A stretch of DNA of 64,000 nucleotides, from positions 71,877,253 to 71,941,252 of the forward strand of contig CM036201.1 in NCBI GenBank assembly GCA_020631735.1, read 5' to 3'. This DNA comes from Saccharum officinarum (lineage: Eukaryota; Streptophyta; Magnoliopsida; Poales; Poaceae). The notes below the pieces were generated by a model. It searched no databases, was not told the origin of the DNA, and was given only the letters and a program-made list of their open reading frames with translations. A program made the position numbers and the translations under genes. Positions 22,620 to 33,315 of this stretch are shown here, in pieces (positions within the stretch are counted from its first letter, which is position 1; each line of letters begins with the position of its first letter).

Positions 22620-25260
22620 AACTTCCCCAAGCTTACCATTTGTTCGTCCTCGAGCAAAAGCTAAGGTGTTGGTTGTTGATCAGGAGTTGCTACAATGCCG
22701 ATTACATTTCAAATATGTCAGGTTTATAACAAAGTTTCCTACCGCAATTTGAATGAATTGGCATGTTTGCTCACCCGTTATTACCTTGTTGCTTATGGAG
22801 CTTTTTGACCTTCGCCAAGTCTTGGGTGGTTGCAAGACAGAACAGATGAATAGACCTACTTATCATTTGTTCTTTGATTGACTATATTTCCGGAGGTTTT
22901 AAAAGTTTTGCCAAATAAATGTAGTTCCTCAAATGATACACTCGATCGTTCAAAAGTTTATGTATATTCCTCACCAAAGGCTTTTGACTTTGCCTTTCTT
23001 TCATCCTACCATCTAATAAGGCTTTTTGTGGAGCTTGGTAGGGATAAAAGTGACCTACTTGCTTCATGTCATGTTACTAAGTCAAAAACTGGACCATAGG
23101 AGAGACTAGTCATACACTTTGATTAAGATTGTGCAAGTGTGTGAAATCTTTATATTTTTATGAACTCCAATGTCATCCTCTCTTTTTGAAATCTTTAAAA
23201 ATACGGGCTATCTTTTATTCTCTCTGGCGTGTGTCTTTGCACCCATTGTTTTTTCTCTTTTTAGCGGGCATCAGAGTACCCATTGTTTTTCTCTCTTTTT
23301 CTTTTTTTTTGGCTCGTGCCTTTTTAGCATGACATCTTTTATTTTTATATTTTTTAGCCTATACTTTCTAGATAACTTTTGAGGAGAAATATTTGACATA
23401 GAGTTTTATTCTTATGGATGAAAAGTATACGTGAATCTTGATCATAGGTGCATGAAAAAAATCTCAACATTGGTCAAACAATTTGACAAAGCTCACCATG
23501 AATGCAAGCAACATATGACTAAGGTTTTGATATGAACGTGTCATATGACTTTGGTAGGAATTTTGAATCATTGAGAAACTTTTGATTTTAGCATTTGAAA
23601 ATGAAATCTCTGGATATCAAGTCTTTCTCAGAACAAATTCATAGCAAGGTCTATTTCTCTATATCATGTCAAGCAACTACTTAGACTAGATTAAACATTT
23701 TGCTATCCACAAGTTTTCAGGTTTTTTCAGGGTAAGACATTTTAAGCCAATAAACTCAAACATCGGAGAAAACTAAGCTATAAGCTAGGCATAGTCGAAA
23801 CATAAAACAGAGCAACTATTCATCATATCAACAAGGATGGAATCAACATTTCTACAACACATGTGTATGGAGTCAAATTTTATTTATTACTTTTATTTAT
23901 TTTATTATTATTACTATTTATTATTATTTTTTATTTTTTCATTTTCTATGCATGGTAAAGTAAATATGCCAAATGTAAGGAAATAAATATGCAATGCATT
24001 ATACATATGCGGGGCCTTCCCGCAAGCTAGCTCGAGGCCGGAGGTCTGAGGTTGCTTGATGAAGACTCCGAGGTAGGTACTTTATTTATTTTTGTATTTT
24101 TATCCTTATTTTATACTTAGTAATTTTTAGATCAATTATCAAATTAAGCAAATTATTCAATTTGATCAAGGTAAACTAGTCAACCTAAGCACCATGCTTA
24201 ATTTGAAAAGTATATGAAAACATGACCGTACACAGAATCATATTTTCAAACCAAAGCATACTAGTATAAACAAGAGTTTATTTGAAAGGTAAATGTTTTT
24301 GGTTTGGTTTATCATTCAAAGTTTTATATTTGGCAAGTTTTAGAACAATGATCAAATATGATATTTAATCAAGGTAGGCAAATTAACCATAGCATCATGC
24401 GAGTTTAAAAAGCCTATGAAGACATAGTTGCTAATCATGCTTCAAACTAAAATATGCTTCATAATAAACTCTAAAATTTAACCAAAATTTTATGATATTA
24501 TGGAATATTTTTCTTTTCACTTCATATACAAACAATTTTAGCTCAATGACCCAACTAAGAATCTTAGTTTGATCATAGTAGGCTAAATAACCCAAGTACC
24601 ATGCTTGCATTATAGAGCCCATGGGGTGATGATGGATCAAGCATCATTCCCCCAAGCTAAGACGGTTTGTACAGAAATAAAGTTTTTAGTTTTGAAAACA
24701 AAATGTTTTTGTCATTTTGTTTTGTTTTATACTAGCAATGTTTATTTATGGAAGGATAACTATCGTTTACCTGTGGAGAGGGTCCATGGTTTATAGTCCA
24801 ATGAATAGGACTATCTCCCCCTTCATTGCTTGCTTGATGAAGGGATGCCCATACTCAAGGGAGTGAGTACGGGTGTCCCCTTATTTTTGGGCCTCCACAC
24901 CTTTTTGTTCTTCTTTGTCGGTGTGGTGGTGGACTTCAGAACTTCTGCTTGAGGTTTTCACACCTTCCTTTCAGAAGGTGCGGGAACAACCCTTGGTGAC
25001 TCCTTCTTGGGCTTGTGGTTGTTCTTCTTCTTCTTCTACTCCGGTCTCTTCATATTCTTCTTGAGGCCCTCCATCATGTGAGGTTGGATTTCAACCTCTA
25101 TGATGCCCTGTTGATTTAGACCGTATTTGATCTGAACCCTAGGGCATTGCTCCTCTTTTACCTGCCATATCTGTTTAACAGGGTTGTTTGCATGTTTCTT
25201 GGGTTGCTTGCTTTTGTCTTGTTTATACATATTATACCCGATGAATGGTCAGGTTAATAT
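22620..25260 (-). other. Gypsy element 1 non-coding internal region
   Basis: About 2.6 kb between protease and 3' LTR, where pol would be expected, without coding potential. It holds a TTA/TTAT low-complexity tract (23880-23940) and three diverged tandem units starting TTTTAG-TCAAT at about 24126, 24339 and 24537. Confidence 0.55.
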
Positions 25261-25266
25261 TCTCCC

Positions 25267-25821
25267 CTAAATGTAAAAGCGAGCGAACCCCGTTCCCACA
25301 TGTAGTTCAACATGAGTAGTATTAAGGAACGGTCTCCCAAGTAGAAGAGGGACTTTCCTATTTTGGCCCATGTCCAAGATGGTGAAGTCGGTGGGGACAT
25401 ATTGGTCTTGTACCCTTACCAGTATGTCTTTTGCTATCCCTACCGGCTTCCACGATGATTGATCCACCATCTGCATTTTAAAATCTGTGGGGTCGAGAGG
25501 ACCTTTCAGAATTGTATCATACATTACCTTGGACATCACATTGATGCTTGCTCCAAGGTCGCAGTAGGCGTTGGTGATGACATGTGGGCCGATGACACAT
25601 GTGATTATCGAGCGGCCTGGGTCTCCCTTCATGGTGATAAAAGGTGGGTCTACAAAGTAGCCTTGCCTTTTCTGGTACCTATACTTTGCTTTGGTTGTGG
25701 AGACCATGTTAATTGATTCGAATTGGACTTCGGGTTTCCCCAAAGTCTTCTCCGAATCAGGTACAGGCATAGCAGCCACCAGTTGAGCTATTTGTTTTTC
25801 TAGGTTTTTATTAAAGCTCAA
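25267..25821 (-). CDS. Retropepsin domain of gypsy element 1
   Basis: Open 184-codon frame (first Met of the open stretch; it is really part of a gag-pro polyprotein). The active-site motif is C-D-L-G-A-S-I-N-V-M near residue 87, with Asp-Leu-Gly in place of the usual Asp-Ser/Thr-Gly. L-L-L-G-R-P-F-L near residue 160 is the retropepsin flap-end motif. D-L-G-A-S is usual for this plant gypsy group. It is preceded by D-P-P-F-I, also typical. Processing of the element's own polyprotein is the expected role. The frame is open, but the gag upstream is shifted, so the unit is probably not functional. Confidence 0.75.
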   Translation of the reverse strand: MSFNKNLEKQIAQLVAAMPVPDSEKTLGKPEVQFESINMVSTTKAKYRYQKRQGYFVDPPFITMKGDPGRSIITCVIGPHVITNAYCDLGASINVMSKVMYDTILKGPLDPTDFKMQMVDQSSWKPVGIAKDILVRVQDQYVPTDFTILDMGQNRKVPLLLGRPFLNTTHVELHVGTGFARFYI

Positions 25822-25849
25822 CTATGTTTGGATAGTAGCAGATAAACTT

Positions 25850-27073
25850 TCAAGTTTTGTATTTATATTTTCCAAAAAAAATGTTATTAGTCATCTTTTT
25901 GGTGAAATTTTCATTTATTTTAACTTGGCCTAGTACCAAATCCTTAAGTGAAGGTTGATTCGAATTGAAATTGGAATTGTAATTGGAGTTGTGATTCGAA
26001 TTACCTTGGAATGGTGGACGACGTTGGTTACTCCAGCCATTATTGTTGCCTCCTCCTTGTTGGCGATACCCATTGTTGATGTAAGCAGTGTCTTCTTGGG
26101 TCTTGAGGCAATCATTGCCTGAGTGGCCAACATTTTCACAGACCTCGCACATCATCTACGAGTCTAGGGCTTTGACAGTGTTGGTGTTGACGTCGGTGGC
26201 ACGCTCGTCAAACTTCTTGAGGAGTAAGTCTATTTTTTCGGCAAGCATATCCATCTCCTTCACGGTCTACATGCCTTTTTGTGCTTTAGCTAGGATTCTA
26301 TCCTCCCCCCAGCCCTGGTTGATCACCATCTTCTCGATTAAGGCCATAGCCTCATCGATAGTGAGTGATAAGAACGCGCCTCTAGTAGCGGCATCGAGCT
26401 GCCCCTTAGACATGGGTGTTAACCCATTGTAGAAGTTCTAGAGGACCAGCTAGTTCTCCATCCCATGGTGAGGGCAAGCTTAGATGTACTCTTGCAGCCT
26501 CTCCCATGCCTCCGGGATGAGTTCCATCTAAGTTTGCTAGAAATTGGTGATTCTTCCCCGCACGACATTGGTTTTGCCCACAAGGAAGAACTTGGTGAGG
26601 AACGCAGTAGAGCATTTGCTCCTTATATCAATAGCTTCCTTGTTCTTGTAGAACCACTATTTTGCCTTTTTCCACAAGGGAAAAGGGAAACAGACAGAGC
26701 TTTATAGCCTTGGGTGCAACGTCCTTGATGATGATGGTGTCGCACAGTTCAAGGAACTGTTGTAAGTGAGCATTGGCGTCCTCACTTGGCAGTACATAGA
26801 ATGGACTCGCCTATACCACTGTGATAAGCCCTGTTTGAAGTTTGAAGTTCTTGTCCTGAGGTTGACAGCGGGCCCGGTGGGGACGTTAGCAACGGCCGGA
26901 ACCGAGAACTCATGGAGTGACTTCTGGGCCATGGTAGTGGTAGCAGTTGGTATAGACGTGAGTGGTTTGGTTGTCGACGATGTGGCAGAAGAAGCAGAGG
27001 CATGAGTCCCCTTCTTCCTTAGGAGTGCCTCTGAATTTGGAACGAAGTTGTCCAACAAATCGAATCCACTCAT
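25850..27073 (-). pseudogene. Gag of gypsy element 1, frame-shifted
   Basis: Minus-strand gag in pieces. K-S-L-H-E-F-S-V-P-A-V-A-N-V-P marks the N-terminal region (26702-27073). Middle parts with W-E-R-L-Q-E-Y-like sequence lie at about 26400-26620 in other frames. A CCHC zinc knuckle C-E-V-C-E-N-V-G-H-S-G-N-D-C lies at about 26110-26150, followed by an Asn-rich stretch. Several stops and frameshifts show it is degenerate. Confidence 0.7.
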
Positions 27074-27200
27074 ACACTATCCTGTTTTCATCCACAACAG
27101 GGAGAAAACATAGAAGACTAGCTTGTATGAGCAAATGGCTACCATACATGCATGCTTACTTTTGAACATATCATGCTAGATATTTGTTATCATTTGCCTT

Positions 27201-27217
27201 CCCTGGCAATGGCGCCA
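27201..27217 (-). other. Primer-binding site of gypsy element 1 (tRNA-Asp)
   Basis: On the minus strand TGGCGCCATTGCCAGGG, 8 nt inside the 5' LTR. It matches the 3' end of plant tRNA-Asp (CCCCGGCAACGGCGCCA) with two mismatches. Confidence 0.7.
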
Positions 27218-27225
27218 GAAATGCT

Positions 27226-28938
27226 TGTTGGCATTTCTTAGCATCACCACCAAGAGTAGACAAGGGGTCTACCATCAGCAGCGGCGCCAGAAAATGATGA
27301 GGAGTTGGCATTCCCTAGCACCGCCGCTAAGACCTGAAGGATCCTAACGATAGCACCAAGGAACGCCAACGCGATAGGTCTTTACATTTACAGATGTTGT
27401 CCACAAGCGCACGGATCTATCATTGTAGCATTTCACCAAGAAATATTCAAGGTATCATTATTTATATTTTCTCAAAGGAAGGTAATGGTAAAAAATAATA
27501 TGACATGAGTACGAGCAAAGCAGACGTACGTGCATACTATCCAAATGATCATACAGGGATAAAAATAGTTGTAGTATAGATAGTGGGCACACACATACTT
27601 TTAGTCAGAGACTCCACACTCAAGAATAAAGAATAAAAGAGTATCCTAGTCATGAGTAGATGGTTCTAATATAGTTAGATTGCTATGAGCTAAGTTATCA
27701 TACATGTACACAAAATAGATCTAGGTATGTGTGAGATGGATCGAGAGGCCACCGAGTACTAGTCTGCCAGCAATCTCATGTGATAATTTATGTACTCCTA
27801 CACCATGGCCGAACATGGGGGAGTTCAAGGGACGGACAAGGCTCTCAACACCTACCGCCTACCCCTCAACCGTGGGACATGAAATGCATCCACCCGCTAC
27901 TATATACCCAGGCACCTCGCCCGCATATATAATGACCACCCAAATCCCCTAGGTCCCCGACCCTAGCGATCGATAGCTAAGAGACTTGGGTGTACCCGAA
28001 GGCATGATGAAAAACCACCCCGTCACACAAATAGTTCTACTCATGAACATGATATGAACATGAAAGCTCTAAGCCAACTTAGCAAATACATGATATGTAA
28101 ACTATAGACTAGTCTAAATACCACATATAAGCTAAGTAGACTACACATAGCCAAGCATGAAATGAACATGATATATGGACTATAGACTAGCACACATATC
28201 AAGAACATATCAAAATGACTATACTCTAGTTTATAGCAACAACCATATGAATTGAAGAAGAGAATGACTATATGGAAGAATATGATGAAAAGTGGAACAC
28301 TCTATTCTCACAAAATCATCCAAGGAGCCAAGCTCTCCTTGCAGCTTCTCTACTCCTCTCTTCTACTTTCCTACTCTAATCCTACGCTAAAGAAGAGAGG
28401 TGGAGGGAGGTGGAGCTCCTTGAGCTAAGTGTTGTGTATTGTGTTGTGTGCTGTGTGTGGGGGGGGCTCTCCCCCTCCTTATATAGGGGCTAGGACAGGC
28501 GGTTGGAGGGGAATATTCCCTGGATCCACCCCGCACCACCAGCCCTCATCTTGATTACTGTCGGCACGTGGAGGCGGGGCCTAGCTAGCAGGGTGGAGGG
28601 CGTGGCCGTGCCCTAGGCACACGTGCTTGGGGTGGCTCGACCCCCTCTTCCTTCGTCTGGTTGCCTCTCTGCTGGGCCTAGATTAGCGTGGGTAGGTGGG
28701 CTTGCCCGGTTGTGGTTGTGGGTTTGGGCTTCTCTCCTCCTTTGGCTCTTTTGCGCTTTCCAGAAAGCGTACTTTTGCTTCTTTCCTGTTCCCGACTTCT
28801 ATTTCTGCAATGATATCATTTCTACCGATACAAGTGGAAACAGGTTAATAGCACATGTATATGTGTGTATGAATGTATATTTTCCTCCCTTTTGGAATTA
28901 TGTTGGTGGTATAAATATGTCAATAATGACTGACAACA
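27226..28938 (-). repeat. Gypsy element 1, 5' LTR
   Basis: Direct copy of 20902-22619, TGTTG to ACA, next to the primer-binding site, so it is the 5' LTR of this minus-strand element. Confidence 0.85.
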
Positions 28939-29064
28939 ACGAGGATGACACCGAGAGGCGGCGGCGCTCCGGCCAGCGTGGATGGGGAAGAGGGTGGCGA
29001 TGGGCGATTAAACGGAGGATGAGGAGAGAACAAAGCGGAAGCATATATACTGCTGGACATTTTA

Positions 29065-29225
29065 GTTCCGGGTTGGGCTACCAACAGGGACTAAAAGTTT
29101 TCTAGTCCCGGTTGGAGGCCTAGACCGGGACTAAAGGTTGTCACTTTTACTCCCGGGTTGAGCCTCCAACCGGGACTAGAGGGCTTTTAGTCCCAGTTTG
29201 TTACCCAACCCGAGACTGAAGCCAA
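29065..29225. repeat. CACTA subterminal repeats, right cluster
   Basis: AGTCCCGG, CCGGGACTAAA and related words in both orientations; counterpart of 18096-18310. Confidence 0.65.
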
Positions 29226-29291
29226 ATTTTTGGCGCACGGCTCAAGGGTTGCCTACCGAGCAGTTTCGTTTCCTGCCCATGCTAACATATC

Positions 29292-30899
29292 TGAAAGCAT
29301 CTAGGCCCCGAAGTTTGGTTTCGGCAATTGATGACAACGCTTTATTACCATGACTAACGTGTGTTTTGCAGAAACTTTGGTAAGTTAGGTCATGGAGGTT
29401 TTAACTGCTTTGGGCACCATGGTATTCATGCCCCTTGATGGAAATCGTTTTGGTTTTCAAAAGAGTGACGTCAAGATTAAGGACGGTTAGTTCCGGATGT
29501 TGAGGTGTTGAGATATATTTGGAATAGTCGTTAGGATCTTCGTTTTTCTCTTTTGGCCATACTATAAAGGGGGGCATGAGCGGGTAGCTTGACCTAGGCA
29601 AGTCCTACGTTTAGGTGTGGTGCACACTTGTTAAACTTGGCGCTAGGCAGCTCTAGAATAGCTCAAAGTTCAGTTGGAAGCAACTTGGTTCAAGTTGTGA
29701 CGCGTTTCGGAGAGTTTCGGGTCGTTTTCCCATGACCGGACGCGGTCCTCGGCATGACCGGACGCGTCCGGTCAGTACAGTTCCGCGGCTAGGGTTTTAG
29801 CTCTGACGACCGGACGCGGTCCTCGCAAGGACCGGACGCGGTGGTCAGTAGTCGACACGTGTCACTTGAGGAAAACACACGATCGGACGCGACCTGGGTG
29901 TGATCGGCGCGTCCGGTCATAGTCCAGTAAGGTCCAGAGACGACCGGACGCGTCTGGTCATCACCGATCGGACGCGGTCGCGCGTCCGGTGCGAGTACAG
30001 TATGCTTCCTGCACGATCGGACGCGTCCGGTCACCCCTGACCGGTGCGTCCGGTCACTCAGCTGTTTTTCGGATTTCGACCGTTACGAGCGACCGGCGCG
30101 TCCGGTCACTTCAACCGGCGCGTCCGGTCAGCCCGTGTTTTGCTGAGTCAGCGGGTAACAGTTAGTTTTGTCTGTGGGGTGTATAAATACATCCCCACCA
30201 CCTCTTTTAGAGGTCTCTTGCTCATTTGATCAACTGAAAAACACCTTTGGAGTGCAAGGGAGTGCAAGAGCACTAGTGAGGATAGAGATTTGAGAATCAA
30301 AGCTTGAGAGTTCCTCACTAGCGATTAGAGAGTAGCAAGTGTGCATCCACCTTCTCATTTGGGCTCGTAGTGGTCAAGTGAGAGTTCTAGCTTGTTACTC
30401 TTGGTGATCGTCATCACCTAGACGGCGTGGTGGTGATTGGGAGTTCGGTGATCATCCGACGGAGCTTGTGGACGACCCAACTCATCTTGTGAGCGGTTTT
30501 GGGTGATTCACCGCGACGGAGTGTCGAAGAATCAACCCGTAGAGAGCACTTGATCCTTACGCGGATCAAGGGGGAGCTACACCCTTGCGCGGGTGCTCCA
30601 ACGAGGACTAGTAGGGAGTGGCGACTCTCTGATACCTCGGAAAAACATCGCCGTGTTCCTTGCCCCTTTACATTCAAGCATTTACATTCTCGTATTTACT
30701 TTCATTGCTTGTTTTACATTCCTAGACTTGCCATGCTAGACTAGGATTGAGAACTAGGGTGCAAAACTTTGTATCGGTAGACTCTCTAGGAACACAAGTA
30801 GACACTAGGGGTGAATTCTGGCTTGTAGGATTTAATTCTTGCATTTAATTTTTAGAAAAGCCCAATTCACCCCCCCTCTTGGGCATATTGATCCTTTCA
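29292..30899 (+). repeat. Copia 5' LTR
   Basis: TGAAAGCATC at the start and GATCCTTTCA at the end. The segment 29733-30130 is packed with ACCGGACGCG / CGCGTCCGGT palindromic words. GTGTATAAATACAT at about 30179-30192 looks like the LTR TATA box. Confidence 0.95.
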
Positions 30900-30901
30900 A
30901 T

Positions 30902-30913
30902 TGGTATCGGAGC
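30902..30913 (+). other. Copia primer-binding site (tRNA-Met)
   Basis: TGGTATCGGAGC, two bases after the LTR, complementary to the 3' end of initiator tRNA-Met. Confidence 0.9.
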
Positions 30914-30952
30914 CGTGTTGCTCTTCTTTTAGGCTTTACCGCCTAGAGCAAG

Positions 30953-33301
30953 ATGTCTAACGGGGAAGGACCACCTCCCACCTTTGAGGGGGATGATTTT
31001 CCATATTGGAAAATCCGCATGGAGGCGTATCTCAAAGCCATAGATGTTGGGTGTCTTAGAGCCGCAACCGAAGGGCTTCCCGCTATCAAGGATCCCGCAA
31101 ACCCCATTGGTGACGAGGAGAAGTACGACCGGTGGAATGCAAAGGCCAAAAATGCACTCTACCGGGGCTTAGGCAAAGATATCTTCAATCGTGTGTGTAA
31201 TGCAAAGAACGCTCATGAATTGTGGGAAAATCTTTGTGCTCTCCATGAGGGAACTAAGAGTGAGCGTGAGGAACGCTATCACATAGCTTTAAAGAAAATT
31301 AATTCTTTTGAGATGCTTCCCAAAGAAAGTGCTAATGACATGTACACTCGCTTGAATGTTCTTGTAGAGGACCTCAATGCTCTTGGGCTCACTAAAATGA
31401 GTCAATCGGATGTTGCAAGGAAGATCTTGAGCGTGCTTCCTGTTGAGAAGTATGGTCACATTGTCACCGTGCTTCACCAAAGTGATCTTTCCACCGCAAC
31501 ACCGACTCAAGTATTAGGGAAAATCAATGCTCATGAGATGTACATGCATATCACTCCGGAAGAGGGCTCATCATCTTCCAAGAAGAAAGACTTGGCCTTC
31601 AAAGCTAGTCATGACAAGAAGAAGAAGAAGGGCCAAGCCATGTTGGTGCAAGAAAGCTCAAGTGAAAGTGATGTTGATGATGAATCACTTGCACTCATGG
31701 TGAGAAAGACCACCAAGATGCTAAAGAAGCTCAACAAGAGTGGCATCAAGTTCGATGGCAAGAAGAAGAAATTCTTCACAAGTAGCAAGAGAAAGCCAAT
31801 CTCGGAGATGGATTGCTACAATTGTGGTGAACTTGGCCACCTAGCTCATCAATGCCCTAGACCACCAAAAGACAAGTACAAGAACAAGAACAAGGGCAAG
31901 AAAAATGATTCAAGTGATGAAGAAGAAGAAAAGAAGAAGAACAAGCCATACAAGAAGAAGGATGGCAAGAAGAAGGAGTTCCACAAGAAGAAGAAGGGAG
32001 GAAAGGCATACATTGTTGGTGATTGGCTCACCGACATTGAATCATCTTGTGAGTCCTCCGAAGATGAGAGCGATGATGAGAAAGAGAAGGTTGCCGCATT
32101 TGTGATGGGGCCATCATCTTCACTGATATCTTCATCACCACCTTCACCGCCTCCTTCACCATCATCGTCCACTACTCACCTATGCCTTATGGCCAAGGGT
32201 GAACGAAAGGTACAAAACCATGATAGTGATGATAATGATGATAGTGATAGTGATGATGAATATGACGCACCTTCTTATGATGAACTTGTAAAATTGCTAA
32301 ACAAATACACTAAAATCATAAGAAGGACTAGAAATGAAAATGATGATCTTCAAAATGAAAATGAATCACTCTCATCCAAGCTTGAAAATATTCAAAAGAC
32401 TAGTGGTGAGCTTAGAGTTCAAAATGAAGTGATGTCTTCCACTCTCAAGGAGCTCAAAACCTCCTATAAAGAGCTTAAAGATCAACATGATAAACTTGAG
32501 AAGAAGCATGATGAGCTCATCACTAGCCATAATTCTCTAAAGGATAAATACACCACATTAAAAATTGACTATGATAGTCTCGTGGTTGCTAATGAACTTG
32601 CTCTTGAGACACATGATGCTACTAACTATGTTGTTAAGTGTGATATAGCTACATCATGTGATGATTTGATTATTGAAAGCATTGAGCAAGGTTCTAGTAG
32701 CAAAGGCAAGAGTGTGGTTGAGTCAAGCAACTATGATGATTATGCCAAGATCAAGTGTGAGAATGAGAAGCTTGCAAATGAGAACAAGAAGCTAAAAGGT
32801 TTGATGGCTCTTGAGACGCAACCAACAAATGAGTCACTCATTGAAGAAAACAAAAAGCTCAAGCAAGAAAAAGAGCATCTCAAGACCGGCCTAAGCAAGT
32901 TCACAAGAGGCCAACATTTACAAAGTGAGCTCCTCATGAACACTGTAATGAAGATGGATAGAAGTGGTATTGGGTACTTGGCAAATCAAGAGAAGAAAGC
33001 AAAAGCTCAACAACAACAAAGCAAGTCAAAGCCCAAACCAAAGAGATGTGTTGAGTGTGGTCAAGAAGGTCACTTTGCTCATGAATGCAAAACTCCACCA
33101 CCACAACCCTTGCCCAAGCATGCTAGACCTTTTGTTTTCAATGCTCATTATATGCTAAGAAAAGATTCAAATGGAAAGATGAAAGTCATGTTTTTGGGTC
33201 CCCCAAACAAGAATAGGCCGAAGAAAATATGGGTTGCCAAGTCACTAGTGGAGAAAGTCAAGGGCCCCTCTCAAGTTTGGGTCCCTAAACAAAAAGCTTG
33301 A
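30953..33301 (+). CDS. Copia gag polyprotein (782 aa)
   Basis: Open from ATG 30953 to TGA 33299-33301. The N-terminal capsid region (F-E-G-D-D-F-P-Y-W-K-I-R-M) is typical of Sire-type copia gag. There are two CCHC zinc knuckles, C-Y-N-C-G-E-L-G-H-L-A-H-Q-C at residue 288 and C-V-E-C-G-Q-E-G-H-F-A-H-E-C at residue 699. Between them are Lys-rich, acidic Asp/Ser-rich and long coiled-coil segments (about residues 460-660). It assembles the virus-like particle and binds RNA. The length is large, as usual for Sire gag. Pol follows in a different frame after a 14-nt gap, so pol expression needs frameshifting, reinitiation or splicing (an acceptor-like TGTGTAG lies at 33309-33315). Confidence 0.9.
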   Translation: MSNGEGPPPTFEGDDFPYWKIRMEAYLKAIDVGCLRAATEGLPAIKDPANPIGDEEKYDRWNAKAKNALYRGLGKDIFNRVCNAKNAHELWENLCALHEGTKSEREERYHIALKKINSFEMLPKESANDMYTRLNVLVEDLNALGLTKMSQSDVARKILSVLPVEKYGHIVTVLHQSDLSTATPTQVLGKINAHEMYMHITPEEGSSSSKKKDLAFKASHDKKKKKGQAMLVQESSSESDVDDESLALMVRKTTKMLKKLNKSGIKFDGKKKKFFTSSKRKPISEMDCYNCGELGHLAHQCPRPPKDKYKNKNKGKKNDSSDEEEEKKKNKPYKKKDGKKKEFHKKKKGGKAYIVGDWLTDIESSCESSEDESDDEKEKVAAFVMGPSSSLISSSPPSPPPSPSSSTTHLCLMAKGERKVQNHDSDDNDDSDSDDEYDAPSYDELVKLLNKYTKIIRRTRNENDDLQNENESLSSKLENIQKTSGELRVQNEVMSSTLKELKTSYKELKDQHDKLEKKHDELITSHNSLKDKYTTLKIDYDSLVVANELALETHDATNYVVKCDIATSCDDLIIESIEQGSSSKGKSVVESSNYDDYAKIKCENEKLANENKKLKGLMALETQPTNESLIEENKKLKQEKEHLKTGLSKFTRGQHLQSELLMNTVMKMDRSGIGYLANQEKKAKAQQQQSKSKPKPKRCVECGQEGHFAHECKTPPPQPLPKHARPFVFNAHYMLRKDSNGKMKVMFLGPPNKNRPKKIWVAKSLVEKVKGPSQVWVPKQKA

Positions 33302-33315
33302 TCTCTTGTGTGTAG

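Larger units (their letters stand above)
20902..28938 (-). mobile_element. Gypsy element 1: gag-protease only, LTRs about 1.7 kb
   Basis: Two direct LTRs (20902-22619 and 27226-28938), each beginning TGTTG and ending ACA. Flanking 5-mers AAGAG (20897-20901) and ACGAG (28939-28943) look like a target duplication with one mismatch. The internal 4.6 kb encodes only gag and a retropepsin on the minus strand. No reverse transcriptase, RNase H or integrase motif is present. The element is therefore non-autonomous and would need pol from a partner. It lies inside CACTA element A. Confidence 0.85.
18083..29235 (-). mobile_element. Non-autonomous CACTA element (A), split by a gypsy element
   Basis: Left end CACTAGTGCACGACTGGG at 18083-18100. 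Subterminal clusters of AGTCCCGG / CCGGGACT repeats occur at about 18096-18310 and 29065-29225. A gypsy element (20902-28938) sits inside. Without it the element is about 3.1 kb and carries minus-strand exons but no recognisable TNPD/TNPA transposase. A TATATATAC box at about 29042-29050 and GC-rich sequence next to the right subterminal cluster look like the promoter and first exon of its gene. The right terminal TAGTG was not found, so the right end is approximate. Confidence 0.6.

Noticed and set aside
29735..30125. Possible CRISPR-like array of short repeats in the copia LTR
   Set aside because: Spacing is irregular, the words are palindromic and overlapping, both LTRs share them, and the genome is a plant.
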